45,201 bases of DNA, from assembly GCA_032718475.1 (NCBI GenBank), contig JAUCBJ010001920.1, positions 1 through 45,201 on the forward strand, given 5' to 3'. Every line of letters starts with the position of its first letter. Positions within the stretch are counted from its first letter, which is position 1. A model generated the notes under the pieces. That model saw only the letters and a program-made list of their open reading frames with translations, did not search any database and was not told the origin of the DNA. The DNA is from Nemertoderma westbladi (taxonomy: Eukaryota > Xenacoelomorpha > Nemertodermatida > Nemertodermatidae). The translations under genes and the position numbers were made by a program. Positions 43,603 to 45,201 of the stretch are shown piece after piece.

Positions 43603-43777
43603 GGTATTGTTCTAGAATATTACAGTATTATTATTCCCATGCAAAGGTAAAAGTTAAAGCCCATGTTGCTGATGGAAAATAACAAATGCCTACCTTGATT
43701 TTGTTAAGGTCAGTTTTGTTTATACTTGAAGGCTTACATATAAGTATACATGGGCATAATATTCCAAATACTTTTGT

Positions 43778-43811
43778 TGCGCCTGTCGATTCGTATAAAT
43801 CGACAGGCGCA
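43778..43811. repeat. 14-bp perfect hairpin, 6-nt loop
   Basis: TGCGCCTGTCGATT and AATCGACAGGCGCA form a perfect 14-bp stem around CGTATA. Confidence 0.9.
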
Positions 43812-44737
43812 TAGACCCCCCCAATTTATATTACTTGTGTATTATTATTTGTGGAAGTAACACATAACCCTAAGCTGGTGGAAGTGGAGGTCTTTTGGAA
43901 CACTCCAGAGATACCAGAGAACATTATATAAATTATAATTCTTTGCACTAAAGTGAATTCTTCTTGAAATTATGTGCAAAATTTCAACCATGCATACGAA
44001 TCAGTAGTCATCAATAATAATATAGTATTCCACAACAATTAGTTATTGTAAATATATTTTAAATGAAACATTTTTTGGTGGGGGTGGGGGGGGGGGGGGG
44101 GTGGTATTTTGGGGTGGAAGGGTCGGGGTAACCATATACTATAGCTGGGGTTGGGTAACTGGGGACTGAAATTGGTAACCGGAAATCCCTATTTAAATAA
44201 CTTGCGATATTTGCAAAGCTAGCCTTTTAAGTTTTAGCAATGGTGTGGACCAAGTATGTTGTAAGTACTTAGCATATCTTTAAGTGCAACTACGTAGTTC
44301 TACTAAGTATAGCAAGTTTAATGCATATACTTTGAAAGCTTAGAAAGTTTCTAGCATGGGCTTTGAATGTATTTATATGTACAACTACTTAGCTTTAGAG
44401 GGTATAACAAGTTTTAAAGAGGCACTTAGAAAGATTAGTACGTCTCAACCATGTAATTTGAAAATATAAAATTGTATTGACTTCGGAATATATGGTGACT
44501 GCACGGGTGTTATATTCTTCCCATTTTTAATGAAACATCAAGATGAATCTAATTTTTGTTTAAGGTCATTAGTTTAGGTGCCGTACTTTAATGTAAGTGA
44601 AGTACTCAAATATTGTAATACGTTTTATTATATTCTTGTTATTTATTATTTGTGATATACCGATCCAGCACTTTATATGATACCAGGGCGTTAAAGCGGT
44701 ATAGAGACGAGTATCTCCCCGTAAAAGGTGCCTATGG

Positions 44738-44947
44738 GGCGTTCATAAATTGTCACGCACAGGGGGGGGGGGGGGGGGGGGGGGGGGGGGTGGGGGGGGG
44801 ATTGTTTGGGGGTATTAAGCCTACAAATTTACAATTGCTACAGAGGGTAGGGGGGTCGAGCTTGCATGACACTTTGTGACAGAGGGTGGGGGGGGGGAGG
44901 GGGGGGCGGGAATCTGGAAAATTTGCGTGACCTACTTTATGAACGCC
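44738..44947. mobile_element. Short G-rich MITE
   Basis: The left end GGCGTTCATAAA...TCACGC (44738-44758) is matched in reverse by GCGTGACCTACTTTATGAAC followed by GCC (44925-44947). The interior has a G29 tract (44762-44790), G9, and a second G-rich run at 44887-44910. CCTAT stands shortly outside both ends (44731-44735 and 44950-44954), a possible 5-bp duplication if the two outermost bases on each side belong to the element. No transposase. Confidence 0.7.
44762..44800. repeat. Poly(G) tract, G29-T-G9
   Basis: The longest G homopolymer in the window, inside the MITE at 44738-44947. Confidence 0.95.
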
Positions 44948-44954
44948 TTCCTAT

Positions 44955-45201
44955 CTCATATGCTGCTTCCTATGGACGGACTGAATCTCACCGGTCTTAT
45001 CTATACGTCATTATATATAGATCCTGATCTGCCTGAGTTTCATAAATTTTCATTTTCGAATAAAAAGAATACATCAATTATTATTTAACATTTATTGCTA
45101 TACAAATTGCGTTTCACACTAAAACAATATGAATAATGAAATAAAACACAATGTATCTATTAATTTATAATTCTCAAATCAGCAAATTTAGGCATCAGAA
45201 T
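44955..45201. other. No gene seen; window end
   Basis: AT-rich, no signal. Confidence 0.4.

Larger units (their letters stand above)
43077..44737. other. No gene; hairpins and a G-tract
   Basis: No coding signal. Holds the hairpins at 43549-43602 and 43778-43811 and a G16 tract at 44086-44101 within a G-rich 44078-44130. Confidence 0.45.

Noticed and set aside
44652-45088. Gly-rich frames of 75 and 70 codons
   Set aside because: Created by the G-tracts of the MITE at 44738-44947.

Overview
This is eukaryotic nuclear DNA from an animal. It is AT-rich, shows no operon-like gene packing, and is dominated by transposable elements and tandem repeats. A marine invertebrate, perhaps an echinoderm or other invertebrate deuterostome, is my low-confidence guess. 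It rests on the mix of LINE, Ty3/gypsy and Crypton-like tyrosine-recombinase elements, the many long-TIR MITEs, and a strong excess of the palindrome TAGGCCTA. No rRNA, tRNA, CRISPR array or bacterial gene was recognised.

Layout. (1) 0.5-4.7 kb: a decayed non-LTR retrotransposon on the + strand. Its ORF1 is split by about 1.7 kb of foreign sequence, its endonuclease is frameshifted, and its reverse transcriptase is missing. (2) 5.7-11.5 kb: a cluster of non-autonomous DNA transposons. These are a fold-back element (5.7-6.56 kb), a TA-flanked mariner-type MITE (7107-7841), and a 2.8-kb element (8671-11487). The last carries a Mutator- or Merlin-type MITE (8743-9639) inside it, with a perfect 9-bp target-site duplication. 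(3) 11.6-12.3 kb: the only good candidate for an ordinary host gene, an intronless ORF for a small secreted, cysteine-rich and probably GPI-anchored protein. (4) 13-18.6 kb: satellites and microsatellites, namely a GA tract, a 68-bp array, a TTGTTGCTC-based array, two direct 0.4-kb repeats around them, and a 31-bp array in which every unit is a hairpin. (5) 19.75-20.78 kb: a 1-kb near-perfect palindrome. (6) 20.9-25.5 kb: hairpin repeats, then a 552-codon ORF for a Crypton-like tyrosine recombinase. It has a complete catalytic set, ten 14-residue repeats and a C-terminal Myb/SANT-like domain, and its 3' part is duplicated downstream. (7) 26.6-29.4 kb: about 102 copies of a 27-bp minisatellite with a 755-bp higher-order period. 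(8) 30.9-32.4 kb: a diverged tandem repeat of about 460 bp. (9) 32.55-36.0 kb: a broken Ty3/gypsy retrotransposon on the minus strand. (10) 36.1-40.9 kb: a nearly complete LINE on the + strand (ORF1, PHD finger, endonuclease, reverse transcriptase, poly(A)) with two reading-frame breaks. (11) 41-45.2 kb: a 25-bp palindromic array, a LINE ORF1 remnant on the minus strand, short hairpins and a G-rich MITE.

There is no shared pathway here: this looks like a transposon graveyard around one small gene. The most interesting items are the Crypton-like recombinase with its internal repeat, the nested transposons with readable target-site duplications, the 1-kb palindrome, and three unrelated tandem arrays whose unit is built on a short inverted repeat. 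Most long open frames in the satellites are periodicity artefacts and are not called as genes. All family names are from reading motifs by eye; no database was searched.
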